Shown: positions 29,960 to 39,748, numbered from the stretch's first letter. The stretch: 64,000 nucleotides of DNA from RGIG1918 sp964570895 (GCA_964570895.1 CAZMZD010000007.1:10974-74973), one strand, 5' to 3'. Numbers and translations: made by a program. The notes: generated by a model from the sequence alone, not told the origin.

Positions 29960-32900
29960 TTATTGAGCCCATTTAAAGGATTTTACGCTTTTTGCAGAAG
30001 TCACAAGCCCTTGAATTAAAACTTGGAATTCTTTACTTCCTTCAGAATCGCCTGAAGTGAGGCTCGGAATTTTTGCTATGTCGTCACTTGAAATTGTTGC
30101 AAGAAGCGGGTTTTTAGGTGCAATAGTTTTAACCGCTTCAAGCACTGCAAGAGCTTTGCTTGGCATTTTTTCAATAACTTTATTTAATGAAAAATCTCCA
30201 ACAGGGCCAAGTTTGTTTGCAACTGTGGGTGAAATTCTACCTAAAATTTTCATATCTGCATAGTTTGTTAGCAAGTTAAATTTCCCTGTTGCATACAAGC
30301 TCATATTCGCGCCTTTTGATGAGAATTTATTAATCGTCGCCCAGCCGTTTCCAAAAGTCAAAGTCCCTTCAAGAGAGCTGAATTCCCCTGTATTCACTTT
30401 TGAAACTGCCGACACTGCGCTATTTAAATTAAATCCTAAAATATTTTCAGAAAGCAAATTGCCTGCGTATAAGAAGTTTTCAAATTTTATAAAATCTTTC
30501 ATAACGCCGTTTTTAACTGTGAATTTTGCGTTTCCTGTGAGCGTTTTCATTTGTTGAGTGAAAGTTGCTCCTCTAAATTCGCCCTTCACTATCCCTTCAA
30601 GAGTTCCTGAACTTGGCAAAGTGACACCGACAAAGGCTTTTGAAGCTTTTGCTACGTTAATATTTTTCCCTGTAATGTTAAAGCCTGTTTTAAGTTGCGC
30701 TAGGTTATAGCTTGCGCTGCCGCTTGCAACCCCGTCATACGCGCTTGCTTTTAAATCGCTCAAGGTCACAAGGTCGTTCGCCATTTTTAGGTTGAAACTA
30801 ATATTTTGCAGAAGAATTGTTCCTGTTTTTAAATTTGAAATTGAGCCTTTTCCGTTTTTGATTATTATGTTTGTTGTTGGCCCTGCGCTTGTTTGGCTGT
30901 TTGGCGCAGAGGCGATAATTTGCATAATTTCATCTGCGTCAAGCGTTCCTGACGAGAAATTCAAATTGTTTATTGTAATATATTTTGCAAAATCGTTGTT
31001 TAAATTTAATTCGCCTCTAAAGTCTGATTTGCCAACTTTTATACCTGTTGCAGTTGCTGCAATAATAGACTTTTTAAAGTTTATAAGAGCGTTTTCAACA
31101 GTTAATTTAAAAGCCGGATAGCTCAAATTAGAAATAGCAAATTCGCCCGTAATTTCCGGTTTTGCAACTGTTCCTGAAACGTTTAAGTTTCCTTTTGCGC
31201 TAAGTTTTATGTTATCTAAAACTTTTAAAACGATGTTTAATTTTTGAGGCACATTAATTGTAATGTTTGAAATTGTCAGGTTTTTAGCGTAAATGTTTGC
31301 AATTTTACCTTTAACATTAAACACGTTTTGCGCTGAAATATCGTTAATTAATAAGTTGTTTCCTTTTAAATTGATGTCACACGCGGTTTTTACGGTTTGC
31401 CCTTTAATGTTTTGAATATCTATTATATTTATATAATTATTTGCACTTGTTACAATGTTCCCTTTTATTTTAATATCGTCAACATTTCCTTCGACATTTG
31501 CCACAAGCGGGATTGCGCCTTTATATTCAATGTTTTTTCTCATATCTTGCGGGATAAAACTTAAAATAAAGCTTGGCGAAATGTTGCCTTCGCTTGAGAG
31601 CTTAATTTCAGGTTTTTTCATATAATTTTTAATGTAGCCTGAAGTTGTGAGCGCATTTGAGCCCATTAAAATTTTAAATGGCTCAATGGTTATTTTTTCA
31701 GAGTTGCCTGTGATTTTTGCGCTAGGCAAACTTAAGCCTTGAGGCGCATTTTGAACTTTGAAATTTAGGCCGGATACATTTGCGCTAAGCTTGAAATCGT
31801 TGCCCGATGGCGTTACTATGGCATTTGCTTTTGAAATTGCAAGTGGCGCTTTTAAACTTTTAATTAAAATGTTTATATTATCTGCTTCTGCATTTCCCAC
31901 GAATTCTGGTTTTTCAATTGAGCCTTTAATGTCCGCTTTTGCTTGAATTGTTCCGCCGTTGAAAGCTAAATCTTTTAAATCCGCTTCTTTCACAAGTTTC
32001 AAGCTTGTCATAAGTTTTACAATTTCTGAAATTTTAAGCGGGTCAGAACTTATTTTCAAATCCATTTTAGAATTTGTGTCAATCACGCCGTTTGCTTGGA
32101 ATTTAGCATTGTTCAAAGAAGCGTGAGTGTCTTTAATTGTCATTTTATTGTTTGTAAGGTCAATAGTCGAGGCGATGTTGCTTAAATTAATGTTTGCTTT
32201 AGGGTGTGAGATATTTCCTTCGGCAAGTTTTATGTAGCCGTCAGATTTGATTTTTTTAAAATCGCTATTTATGTTGAAATCGCAGTTAATATAACCTTTT
32301 GCAACGATATTTTTGAAATCGTTTTTAATGTTGAATAAATTTAAAACTGCACCTATGTGGTTTTTAATTTGATTAAGAGAAGCTTGAGCGCATTTTGTTT
32401 GAAGGTTGATTTTCGTTTTTTTGCCAAGTTCTAAAAATCCGTTTGAGGTTAAAAATTCATTTTGCGCAATGTATAATTTTGTGTCAATTTTGATTTTGTT
32501 TTTGTCAAAATTCAAGTCTAAGTTGCTGTTTGGGAGTTTTTTGCCATCCAGCACAATTGTCGCTTCGTCAATTTTTAAATATCCTTTTGCGCTAAAATCT
32601 TCAAGATTATTAATTTTCAAATCAGCAAGAATATTTGCATGTGCGCCAAGTGTGTCAATCATTGCAAATGGTTCAAACAGTTCCATTTGCGCAGTTTGCG
32701 CTTCATTTTCGCTATTTTCAACTTTAGGAAGTTTTGTGCTAAAGTTTACATCGAAATTCAAATATTCCTTTGGAATATCAACCCTTGCAATTTTACCTTT
32801 TGTTATAACTTGAAGCGGGCCTTCAAGCGAATTTAATTTGAAAGTTGAATTATTTGCAGTTAAATTGAAGCTTTTGTTGATATCTTCGTCTTTTAGGTTA

Positions 32901-33445
32901 AGGACTATATTATCCGCAACAAATTTGATTTTTCCAAGCTGGAGCGGAAAGTCTGCACTTTTTGCATTATTTTCATCAGACGGCGTTTCTTCTTGCGTTT
33001 GAGTTGTGTTTTGCGTGAAATAATCAAGCACGGTGTATTTTTTATTTTTATACACAAGATTTAAAACCACATCTTTTGCGTAAATTTTTTCAAGATTTAT
33101 TTTTCCAAAAATAATAGACGGGATATTGATTTCAATGCTTGGGCTTGAAATGCTCATAAGTTCTGACTTATCAGGAGCAACAAGCACAATATTTTCAGCT
33201 GTCAAACCAATGTCAAGTTTTGGAGTGGTTTTAAGCTTTAAGCCCTTTGTGTTAAGCGCAATAGGCGTGATTTTTGCAAGCTCTGCATTGAGCTTGGGAA
33301 GATAGTTTTCTAATTTAATTGCGTTTGGCAAAACAAAAAGAAAACCAAGGTAAATTACCCCAAAAAAGCCTGCAAGTGTTCCAAATAAGATTTTTGCAAA
33401 TTTTGGAACAGCAAATTTTGGTTTGCTATTATTTTTAAAAATCAT
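29960..33445 (-). CDS. Giant AsmA/TamB-like envelope protein
   Basis: 1161 residues. An N-terminal transmembrane helix (about 17-37) is followed by a long repetitive beta-rich periplasmic region. That region has many short strands of the type seen in AsmA, YhdP and TamB proteins, which build hydrophobic grooves carrying phospholipids to the outer membrane. The C-terminal part (LTGNAKFTVKNGVMKDFIKF, then SLEGTLTFGNGWATINKF and LYATGKFNLLTNYADMKILG) matches the AsmA-like C-terminal region. No BamA-family TamA is present nearby. It sits beside the exbD-exbD-exbB-tonB group, suggesting an envelope neighbourhood. Confidence 0.82.
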   Translation of the reverse strand: MIFKNNSKPKFAVPKFAKILFGTLAGFFGVIYLGFLFVLPNAIKLENYLPKLNAELAKITPIALNTKGLKLKTTPKLDIGLTAENIVLVAPDKSELMSISSPSIEINIPSIIFGKINLEKIYAKDVVLNLVYKNKKYTVLDYFTQNTTQTQEETPSDENNAKSADFPLQLGKIKFVADNIVLNLKDEDINKSFNLTANNSTFKLNSLEGPLQVITKGKIARVDIPKEYLNFDVNFSTKLPKVENSENEAQTAQMELFEPFAMIDTLGAHANILADLKINNLEDFSAKGYLKIDEATIVLDGKKLPNSNLDLNFDKNKIKIDTKLYIAQNEFLTSNGFLELGKKTKINLQTKCAQASLNQIKNHIGAVLNLFNIKNDFKNIVAKGYINCDFNINSDFKKIKSDGYIKLAEGNISHPKANINLSNIASTIDLTNNKMTIKDTHASLNNAKFQANGVIDTNSKMDLKISSDPLKISEIVKLMTSLKLVKEADLKDLAFNGGTIQAKADIKGSIEKPEFVGNAEADNINILIKSLKAPLAISKANAIVTPSGNDFKLSANVSGLNFKVQNAPQGLSLPSAKITGNSEKITIEPFKILMGSNALTTSGYIKNYMKKPEIKLSSEGNISPSFILSFIPQDMRKNIEYKGAIPLVANVEGNVDDIKIKGNIVTSANNYINIIDIQNIKGQTVKTACDINLKGNNLLINDISAQNVFNVKGKIANIYAKNLTISNITINVPQKLNIVLKVLDNIKLSAKGNLNVSGTVAKPEITGEFAISNLSYPAFKLTVENALINFKKSIIAATATGIKVGKSDFRGELNLNNDFAKYITINNLNFSSGTLDADEIMQIIASAPNSQTSAGPTTNIIIKNGKGSISNLKTGTILLQNISFNLKMANDLVTLSDLKASAYDGVASGSASYNLAQLKTGFNITGKNINVAKASKAFVGVTLPSSGTLEGIVKGEFRGATFTQQMKTLTGNAKFTVKNGVMKDFIKFENFLYAGNLLSENILGFNLNSAVSAVSKVNTGEFSSLEGTLTFGNGWATINKFSSKGANMSLYATGKFNLLTNYADMKILGRISPTVANKLGPVGDFSLNKVIEKMPSKALAVLEAVKTIAPKNPLLATISSDDIAKIPSLTSGDSEGSKEFQVLIQGLVTSAKSVKSFKWAQ

Positions 33446-33468
33446 ATTCCGCCCTCGTTGTTATCATA

Positions 33469-33852
33469 TTATATTTCTGTAATTGAAATGCTTTCTATGC
33501 CTGAATTTCTAGCTTCGTCCATAAGTTTTACAACTGTGCTGTGGTCTGAATTTCCTTCAACTTGAATCATTAAGCCATCAGTTGATTCTTCTTTTTTTGC
33601 ATTGAACATTGTGCCTAATTCGCTTGGCTCAACTTCTTCGTCAGATACAATATATTTGTTATCTTCGGTTATTGTAACAGTTAAAATTTTTAAATCTTTT
33701 TGATTTTCTTGTTCTTCAACAAATTGCGGAACCGCAAGCTTTAAACCTTGTTGGTCAAACATTGGAGCTATAACCATCATAATAATAAGCAACACAAGGA
33801 AAATATCTGTCAAAGGAGTAATATTTATTTCGTTAAAAGTTTGTCTTTTCAT
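33469..33852 (-). CDS. exbD: ExbD/TolR family protein, copy 2
   Basis: 127 residues. One N-terminal transmembrane helix (FNEINITPLTDIFLVLLIIM) carries the conserved Asp that conducts protons with ExbB, followed by a periplasmic domain. It is nearly identical to copy 1 across the helix but different after it (GLKLAVPQFVEEQENQKDLK). Its start overlaps the copy 1 stop by one base (TAATG). Confidence 0.92.
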   Translation of the reverse strand: MKRQTFNEINITPLTDIFLVLLIIMMVIAPMFDQQGLKLAVPQFVEEQENQKDLKILTVTITEDNKYIVSDEEVEPSELGTMFNAKKEESTDGLMIQVEGNSDHSTVVKLMDEARNSGIESISITEI

Positions 33853-34322
33853 TAATTTTCAGCTCCTTTTTCTGAATTTTCTTTGAGGTTTCGTTGTTCT
33901 TTTTTGCTTAACGGTTCGCCTGCAACGGTTAATTTTTCATAACCTGCATTTTGCGCGAGGCGCATTATTTTTAATATTTCGGAACTTTTTGTTTTTTCAT
34001 CGGCGCGAACAACCACTTGTTTTTCTTGTGATTCGTTAACAAGTTCGGTTAGTTTTGCTTCAAGCTTGTCTTCGTCTGTTTTTTCGCCATTTATATACAT
34101 TTCGCCATCTTTTGTGATGGATACAACGGCTTTTTTATCTTCGATAGTGATACCTGAATTAATTTCAGGCATTGTTATATTATTGTCCATAGATTGAAAC
34201 CCTGGAGCTATAACCATCATAATAATAAGCAACACAAGGAAAATATCAGTCAGCGGCGTGATATTTATTTCGTTAAAAGTTGCTTTTTTGCCATTTTCTT
34301 CTTGTGTTAATTTAATTGCCAT
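33852..34322 (-). CDS. exbD: ExbD/TolR family protein, copy 1
   Basis: 156 residues. A short cytosolic N-terminus is followed by the same proton-conducting helix (FNEINITPLTDIFLVLLIIM) as copy 2. The periplasmic domain has VVVRADEKTKSSEILKIMRL, typical of ExbD/TolR, and the tail is charged. Two ExbD copies with one ExbB suggests either a hetero-oligomeric stator or two alternative complexes. Confidence 0.93.
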   Translation of the reverse strand: MAIKLTQEENGKKATFNEINITPLTDIFLVLLIIMMVIAPGFQSMDNNITMPEINSGITIEDKKAVVSITKDGEMYINGEKTDEDKLEAKLTELVNESQEKQVVVRADEKTKSSEILKIMRLAQNAGYEKLTVAGEPLSKKEQRNLKENSEKGAEN

Positions 34323-34331
34323 TTTTTATCC

Positions 34332-34982
34332 TTAAAGAGCGATGTTGCCTGCTTCGCCTGAAACTTTAACTTCTTCGTCAGAGTCAATAAAGCTTAAGAA
34401 AACAAGTTTGATAAGTTTGAAATCTGATTCAAATTGAGTGACAACCGTTTGGAAATAGTTGTATAAAACAACCGCGATGATTGCCACGCCAAGACCAAAT
34501 GCTGTTGCGATAAGAGCTGACGCGATACCCATTGCAACCGCTGTTGATTGATTGCCTTGTGAAGCTAAGTCTTGGAAAGTGTATAGAATACGAACAACTG
34601 TTCCGAACAACCCTAAAAATGGTGCAACACCACCGATTGTTCCAAGGATTGTTAAGCCTTTTTCTAATTTTCTTGTAGCTAAGCTTGATGAAATGTCATA
34701 AGCTCTTGAAAAGCCTGATTTTTGTTCTGTGTAAATTCTAAGCCCTTCGTCTGCCATTTCAGAAATAATTCCGCCCATTTGCGCTGAAATTCTTTCTGCT
34801 CCTGCAATGTTATTTTTTGCGAGTGCTCTTTGCAAATCTTGAATGAATGCACTAATGTTTCTTTTGTTGCGGTTATAGTAGCTGAAGCGGTTAATTGCAA
34901 CTGCTACAACAAGAATTGAGCAAACAAAAATTGGTAAAAGCACCGGCCAATCGATTGCGATAGAATGTAATAAAAGTTCCAT
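34332..34982 (-). CDS. exbB: ExbB/TolQ/MotA-type proton channel
   Basis: 216 residues with three hydrophobic segments. The hallmark motifs are GLTILGTIGGVAPFLGLFGT then VVRILYTFQDLA, and ALIATAFGLGVAIIAVVLYN. Forms the inner-membrane pentamer that, with ExbD, turns proton flow into work on TonB/TolA. It is located between tonB upstream and the exbD pair downstream with 9-24 base gaps, so a single operon is likely. Confidence 0.94.
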   Translation of the reverse strand: MELLLHSIAIDWPVLLPIFVCSILVVAVAINRFSYYNRNKRNISAFIQDLQRALAKNNIAGAERISAQMGGIISEMADEGLRIYTEQKSGFSRAYDISSSLATRKLEKGLTILGTIGGVAPFLGLFGTVVRILYTFQDLASQGNQSTAVAMGIASALIATAFGLGVAIIAVVLYNYFQTVVTQFESDFKLIKLVFLSFIDSDEEVKVSGEAGNIAL

Positions 34983-35006
34983 AATTTATATCCTCATTTA
35001 TTGTGT

Positions 35007-36209
35007 TTATCTGTATCTTGCGCCTAGAACGTTATAGTCGAAGGTGAAGTCTATGTCTATGTTTGAGCCTTTGTATTCAGGCGGAAGTGGCGGAAATGGC
35101 GCCGATTGTTGAATTGCTGCTTTTGCTGCTTGGTCTGCAAGTGCAAGCCCTGATGATTTCACAACATTCATTGAAAGCAGTTTTCCGTCCCTTGAGATTT
35201 TGAAATATATAACCACTCTTTTTGATGTGTCGCCTTTTGGCGGGTTCCAATTTCTTCTGATTCTTGCTTCGAGGTTGCGCATATAAGGGCCCCAATCCGC
35301 TTGTCTTATAGCATCTACCCCCGGAGCGCCCGCAGGGTTCCCTGGGCTTGGGTTTCCGTAGTTTCCATAGCCACCGCCGGATGAACCGCGTGAGCCGTTT
35401 GTTCCTGCGCCTTGGCTTCTTGAAGCTCCTGTGCCTGTGCCTTTGCTAAATTGTGGGCTTAGGCCGGATGAGCCTGAACCTGTGCCAACTCCTGTGCCTT
35501 GCGGTTTATATCCGCCGGATTGTGCCACCCCGCCACCTTTTGAAATTGTTGTGCCTGTTGGTTGAGTTCCTCTTGGAACAGATGTTGTGAATGGGCTGCT
35601 TGGAGTTTGCACAACGCGTGGCATTTGCGCTTTTGGCATATCTGGGCCTGCTTTTTTCACCAATGGTGCAGCAGGTTTTGGCGCTTGCATTGGTTTTGGT
35701 TTAGCAGGCGCTTTAGGAGCGGGCGCAGCAGCTTCAATTTTTTTCAATAAATTAGCACTTGGCGCCGGTTTCGCCGCTGGTTTTGGTGTTGGTTTTGGCG
35801 CTGGGCTTGGTTTTATGCTTTTTGCTTGTTTGCTCGGCGCCGGGCTTGGTTCAGAGATTTTTCTGTTTGGGTCGTGAACACCGCCTGCGCGTGAGTTTCT
35901 ATCTGCACGAAGATTTGTGTTTTTATTGATTGGTGGTGCTTCTTTTTTATTTACAAGCACAAATTCTATGTCTTTTTTAGGAAGCAGGTTTGGCTTTTCG
36001 AACATGAAAAGGTTAATTCCAAGAAGCGCAAGCCCAATTGAGATAAGCCAAACGGTCACAACCGCTGCGGGGTGCAAGGCAGTTGAGATTGCCAGCGCTT
36101 TTTTAAAAGAAATTTCATCTGAATTGCCCGCAGAAAAGTCATGTGGCAAAGCTTTTTCAGGTGCTTTGCTATCTTCATTTAATATATATCTGCTTGGAAT
36201 TTGTCCCAT
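35007..36209 (-). CDS. TonB/TolA-like energy transducer, Pro-rich
   Basis: 400 residues. A cytosolic N-terminus of about 45 residues precedes one transmembrane helix (AVVTVWLISIGLALLGINLF). A long Pro/Ala/Lys then Gly/Ser-rich linker covers about 100-290. The C-terminal TonB-type domain has RNLEARIRRNWNPPKGDTSK, VVIYFKISRDGKLLSMNVVK and PFPPLPPEYKGSNIDIDFTF. Together with ExbB and ExbD it should energise outer-membrane transport or Tol-type envelope constriction. No TonB-dependent receptor is present in the window, so the partner is unknown. Confidence 0.9.
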   Translation of the reverse strand: MGQIPSRYILNEDSKAPEKALPHDFSAGNSDEISFKKALAISTALHPAAVVTVWLISIGLALLGINLFMFEKPNLLPKKDIEFVLVNKKEAPPINKNTNLRADRNSRAGGVHDPNRKISEPSPAPSKQAKSIKPSPAPKPTPKPAAKPAPSANLLKKIEAAAPAPKAPAKPKPMQAPKPAAPLVKKAGPDMPKAQMPRVVQTPSSPFTTSVPRGTQPTGTTISKGGGVAQSGGYKPQGTGVGTGSGSSGLSPQFSKGTGTGASRSQGAGTNGSRGSSGGGYGNYGNPSPGNPAGAPGVDAIRQADWGPYMRNLEARIRRNWNPPKGDTSKRVVIYFKISRDGKLLSMNVVKSSGLALADQAAKAAIQQSAPFPPLPPEYKGSNIDIDFTFDYNVLGARYR

Positions 36210-36278
36210 TTTCCCCTTATCTTTTGTTCTTTTTATTTAATTTTAAATAAAAAAGTTTTAAAAAAATCGCCCGATTTT

Positions 36279-36998
36279 CTAATAATCGTATCCACTTGGC
36301 GCGCTTATTGTGATTGGTTGGTCAAAATAGATGTCAAGAATTGCGCCTGTTGGAATTTCAACCGGTGCGCCTTTATCTATCAAACCTTTAACTACGCCGC
36401 CACCTGCGCCGATTGCAGTGCCGTATATTGCGCCTTTACCCACGCTTCCGCCTGAAACTGCGCCCATTACTGTGCCAAGAATTGCACCGCCACCTGCGCC
36501 AATTCCTGCATCTTTAGCGTAGTCAATCGCATCATCTTTTTTGGTGCTGCCTTTTAGGCGCCCTGTGCTATCTGATGTTTTGATTATTGCACTAACCGGA
36601 ACTCTGTAACCTTGCGGAGTTGTAATGCAATTAAATCTTACATAAATTTCGCCGTTATGTTTCGCTCTGCCAACTTTTCTAACATCAATTACTGTTCCTG
36701 AAATTGTGCTTCCTGAAGGTGCTATAACTTCGCCTTGATACATAAGAGTATCATTGAGCGTTGCCATAACGGATGAGCCTTGATATGTTGTTTCAGAGCT
36801 CAACGGTTGAGATAAAACAGCTTTTGTTGTGAGCCCTGCAGGCGTATATATAACTGAACCTTGAAGAGGCGCGTTTGCTGTTTGTTGGGTTTGTTGAACT
36901 TTATATGAATAATTTTGTGCTGCTTGAGCTTGATTTATTGAAAGAGCTAAACCGCTTAAAAGTGAAATCGTGAAAACTGTAGATACTATTCTTTTCAT
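36279..36998 (-). CDS. Exported protein with glycine-zipper segment
   Basis: 239 residues with a Sec signal peptide (MKRIVSTVFTISLLSGLALS, cleaved near QAQAA). The centre reads as small beta strands (SSVMATLNDTLMYQGEVIAP, SGSTISGTVIDVRKVGRAKH). A Gly/Ala-rich stretch (GIGAGGGAILGTVMGAVSGG, then AIYGTAIGAGGGVVKGLID) resembles glycine-zipper membrane-associated hairpins. It resembles the periplasmic part of proteins that set capsule or conjugative-pore stability (TrbI/VirB10-like), but that is weak. It lies just upstream of the tonB-like gene on the same strand. Confidence 0.65.
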   Translation of the reverse strand: MKRIVSTVFTISLLSGLALSINQAQAAQNYSYKVQQTQQTANAPLQGSVIYTPAGLTTKAVLSQPLSSETTYQGSSVMATLNDTLMYQGEVIAPSGSTISGTVIDVRKVGRAKHNGEIYVRFNCITTPQGYRVPVSAIIKTSDSTGRLKGSTKKDDAIDYAKDAGIGAGGGAILGTVMGAVSGGSVGKGAIYGTAIGAGGGVVKGLIDKGAPVEIPTGAILDIYFDQPITISAPSGYDY

Positions 36999-37062
36999 AA
37001 CCTTTTTACTCCTTAATAAAATTATAAAACATATTTGATAAATGGCAAAAAAATTTACATTT

Positions 37063-37590
37063 TTAGTCTTTTAAAATGAGATTTTCTTTAAAGATAATGT
37101 ACAAATCGTTTTTTTGTGTAATTGTTGTGTGTTTTCCAAATTCGTAATGTCCGGCAGGCACCCATTGTTGAAGTGCCCTAAATTGCCCAATATAGTGGAT
37201 TGCTTTTGTGTAATCGGCAGGTGGTGTAAGGTCGCCACCGATTTGTTCTTTGCCGTCATAAGTGATTATTGCGTTAATATCATAGCAATCTCCACTTGGC
37301 ATAATCATTTTGTCAATTTTCATGCTAAACGCTCCGTTAACTCCCTGAACAGGCATTTTCATGAAATTTATGTGGCCAGCAAAAATTGTGCTTTTTGGAA
37401 TTAAAATTTCTGTTCCTTGCCACATATCTGTATAATTCACAAAATATACAAAATCGCCTTCTGTATAATTTTGTGTTGAGATTGGTTTTCTCGGGTTCAC
37501 TCTCACAAGTGTATCTTTAATTATCTCAAGGGCGTTTGCCGTTTGAGAAATCATAAAAAATATAAACAGGGAGAGAAGAATTTTTTTCAT
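37063..37590 (-). CDS. Exported hypothetical protein (175 aa)
   Basis: Sec signal peptide MKKILLSLFIFFMISQTANA, then about 155 residues rich in beta structure (TEGDFVYFVNYTDMWQGTEI, IPKSTIFAGHINFMKMPVQG). The layout of a VxF strand, a G-T/S-x-I-x-G core and the KIDKMIMPSG segment resembles the 239-aa neighbour, so the two may be distant relatives. No enzyme motif is present. Likely periplasmic; function unknown. Confidence 0.65.
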   Translation of the reverse strand: MKKILLSLFIFFMISQTANALEIIKDTLVRVNPRKPISTQNYTEGDFVYFVNYTDMWQGTEILIPKSTIFAGHINFMKMPVQGVNGAFSMKIDKMIMPSGDCYDINAIITYDGKEQIGGDLTPPADYTKAIHYIGQFRALQQWVPAGHYEFGKHTTITQKNDLYIIFKENLILKD

Positions 37591-37640
37591 AATATTATTT
37601 TACTTTTTTTTCAGTTAAAATCAACAATGCGTATGGTGGA

Positions 37641-38543
37641 TTATGCTCTTGGGTGGGTGCTTTGATAAACTTCTTGAAGCCTTTGGGTTGAAATGTGGGT
37701 GTAAATTTGCGTGTTTGCAATGCTTGCGTGCCCCAAAAGTTCTTGAACAATCCTTAAATCTGCCCCGTGTTCAAGCAATTTTGTTGCAAAGCTATGGCGA
37801 AACATATGCGGGGTCACTCTTTTTGGAAGTTCAATTTTTGCAACAGTTTCTTTCAAAGCTTTTCTTATACTTTGATTTTGTAATCTAAAACCGTTGTAAT
37901 TTGTGAATAATGGGCTGTCTTTATCTTTTGAATTGGAATTAATTAAAGGCGCGATATTTTTAATATAATTTTCAAGTTGTTTTTTTGTTGAGTCCGGTAT
38001 GAGGACTATTCTTTCTTTTGCGCCTTTTCCAAAAACAGTTATTTCGCCTTCTTTTAAATTTAAATTCCCTAAATTTAAACCGGAAAGCTCGCTAATTCGC
38101 ATTCCTGTCACCCAAAGAAGTTCGAAAATAATTCTATTTCTAAAGCCTGCGGGTGTTTCGATTTTGATATTTTGAATTATATTTTGAATTTCATCTTCTG
38201 TTAAAAAATTCGGCAATTTTTTTTCTTTTTTTGGAAGAACGACATTGTTCACAGGGTTAAAATCAATAATTTCTTCGTTATACAAAAACTTGTAAAAGCT
38301 TTTTATTCCGGCGATTTTCCTTGTGACGGTTGTTCTTTTATATTTCATTGTTTGAATAAAATGCAAAAATGAACTTATGGTTTTTGAATCAACTTCAAGC
38401 GGAGATTTGCTATCGAGCCAAATAATGAAATTTTTTATATCTGTTAAATAAGCGCGTGCAGTGTGCCTTGAAAAATTTCTTTCTTTAACAAGATAAATTT
38501 CAAAATCAGAAATTAATTTTTTTGCAATTTCATTGTTTGTCAT
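37641..38543 (-). CDS. Tyrosine recombinase of the XerC/XerD type
   Basis: 300 residues, the usual length for Xer proteins that resolve chromosome dimers at dif. The SAM-like N-terminal core domain (NFSRHTARAYLTDIKNFIIW) precedes the catalytic domain. Its residues are the Arg of VTGMRISELSGL, Lys of GKGAKER, HMFRHSFATKLLEHGADL with His-x-x-Arg, the GHASI His, and the nucleophile Tyr in TQIYTHIS. No integrase companion genes or att repeats are seen, favouring a housekeeping Xer over a phage integrase. Whether it is XerC or XerD is not decided. Confidence 0.92.
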   Translation of the reverse strand: MTNNEIAKKLISDFEIYLVKERNFSRHTARAYLTDIKNFIIWLDSKSPLEVDSKTISSFLHFIQTMKYKRTTVTRKIAGIKSFYKFLYNEEIIDFNPVNNVVLPKKEKKLPNFLTEDEIQNIIQNIKIETPAGFRNRIIFELLWVTGMRISELSGLNLGNLNLKEGEITVFGKGAKERIVLIPDSTKKQLENYIKNIAPLINSNSKDKDSPLFTNYNGFRLQNQSIRKALKETVAKIELPKRVTPHMFRHSFATKLLEHGADLRIVQELLGHASIANTQIYTHISTQRLQEVYQSTHPRA

Positions 38544-38714
38544 ATCTTTATTTTAAAGCATTTTTAATAATAATTCCAAAAAATAATACAAAGCGAGTAT
38601 TCAAATAAGTTAATAAAACTTATAACATGGTTTTAATTATTTTCCCTTTGTTGTAAATTAGAACTGTACCCATTTGAGGCAAAATTGCGCAATAATTTCG
38701 AAAGTTTCGATAAT

Positions 38715-39326
38715 ATGGAAACATCAATGAGAAAAACTTCCGTTGTTCAAGAGAGGAGTGCTCTTGTTGCTGTTCATATGTATAAACAATTTTTAGATTT
38801 CCAGCAAACAGGCTTGATGTGCGCTGAAATTTTTTCAAGAATGGTTGAAGATATAGGCACGGTTGTAGATTATCTTCGTCAATCTTTCGGGGTTAGAAAT
38901 GTGCCTGTTCAAAATGTTACATACGAAGTTGACAGCAATAAAACACTTGTTATGATAAACATTCTTTGGCACACAATCAGCTTTGTAAACAGATATAATA
39001 TTTCCCCAAAAGCCTTGCCGCGTGCAACAAGAAGCCCTCTTTTTTGCGGAAGAATTTTTGCGCTAAACGGCAATTATTATAATATAGTTAAAGATTTGAA
39101 TGACTACGAAAGTCAGATGAAAGCTATGCTTGATAACGAAATAGCTTCTCTTTATGTTCCTTCTGAAAAGGGCGAAAACACAATAATTACAATAAGACAT
39201 AAAGATAACCAAGAATTTCCTGTAAACAGAATTGACGCTAGCCGCGAATTTGTTTTAAAGGTTATTGAGCTTGTTTGCGCAGGCGGGCAGTTCCACGAAC
39301 AAATTAAAACAAAATTTGACTTTTAA
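38715..39326 (+). CDS. Hypothetical protein (203 aa)
   Basis: Unrecognised soluble protein, divergent from the recombinase. ATG 38715 (METSMRKTSVVQERSALVAV) is chosen over a TTG ten codons upstream; neither has a clear Shine-Dalgarno. It contains helical stretches (MYKQFLDFQQTGLMCAEIFS) and a mixed C-terminal half with RRxxDNQEFPVNRIDASREF-type charged strands. No signal peptide. It precedes a zinc-ribbon gene by 23 bases and could share its transcript. Confidence 0.6.
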   Translation: METSMRKTSVVQERSALVAVHMYKQFLDFQQTGLMCAEIFSRMVEDIGTVVDYLRQSFGVRNVPVQNVTYEVDSNKTLVMINILWHTISFVNRYNISPKALPRATRSPLFCGRIFALNGNYYNIVKDLNDYESQMKAMLDNEIASLYVPSEKGENTIITIRHKDNQEFPVNRIDASREFVLKVIELVCAGGQFHEQIKTKFDF

Positions 39327-39349
39327 AATATTTTCTTTAAAAAGTTAAT

Positions 39350-39748
39350 ATGTTTGATTTTTTGCTTAATTTGTTTAGTGTTAAAAATAAATGTTCTCAC
39401 AGAAACGCGCTTTTAAATTCTGACGAAGGATATTGTCCGGATTGCGGGAAATATTTAAAAAAATATTATTACATAATTCGCTGCAAACATTGTGATATCA
39501 AGCGAAAAGGCGAGGTTTTATATCAAGGGATTTACCCTGTTGACAGCTATTGCGAAAATTGTGGCGGGAGTGATTTTTATGTTGAAAAGCTTGAAAAAAT
39601 AAACTTTTTCGACATCAAATATGCAATAATTTCAAAAGAAGTGGTGGAAGAAGAAAAAACACTTCAAGAGGTTTTCCAGATTTGGACAGAATGCGATTTT
39701 AAAGAAAAAATTGCGGGTTATTTAATGCAAAAAGCTTATGCGAAATAA
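39350..39748 (+). CDS. Small multi-cysteine zinc-ribbon protein
   Basis: 132 residues with three CxxC-type pairs: CSHRN...CPDCGKYLKK, then CKHCDIKRKG, then CENCGGSDFY. This arrangement suggests two zinc ribbons. The rest is helical and acidic (VVEEEKTLQEVFQIWTECDF). Probably a nucleic-acid or protein adaptor; no specific family recognised. It lies 23 bases after the 203-aa protein, and the DAHP synthase gene follows. Confidence 0.6.
   Translation: MFDFLLNLFSVKNKCSHRNALLNSDEGYCPDCGKYLKKYYYIIRCKHCDIKRKGEVLYQGIYPVDSYCENCGGSDFYVEKLEKINFFDIKYAIISKEVVEEEKTLQEVFQIWTECDFKEKIAGYLMQKAYAK

Noticed and set aside
37641..38543. Phage integrase marking an integrated element
   Set aside because: Length and motifs fit a housekeeping Xer; no phage genes, att repeats or tRNA lie beside it.
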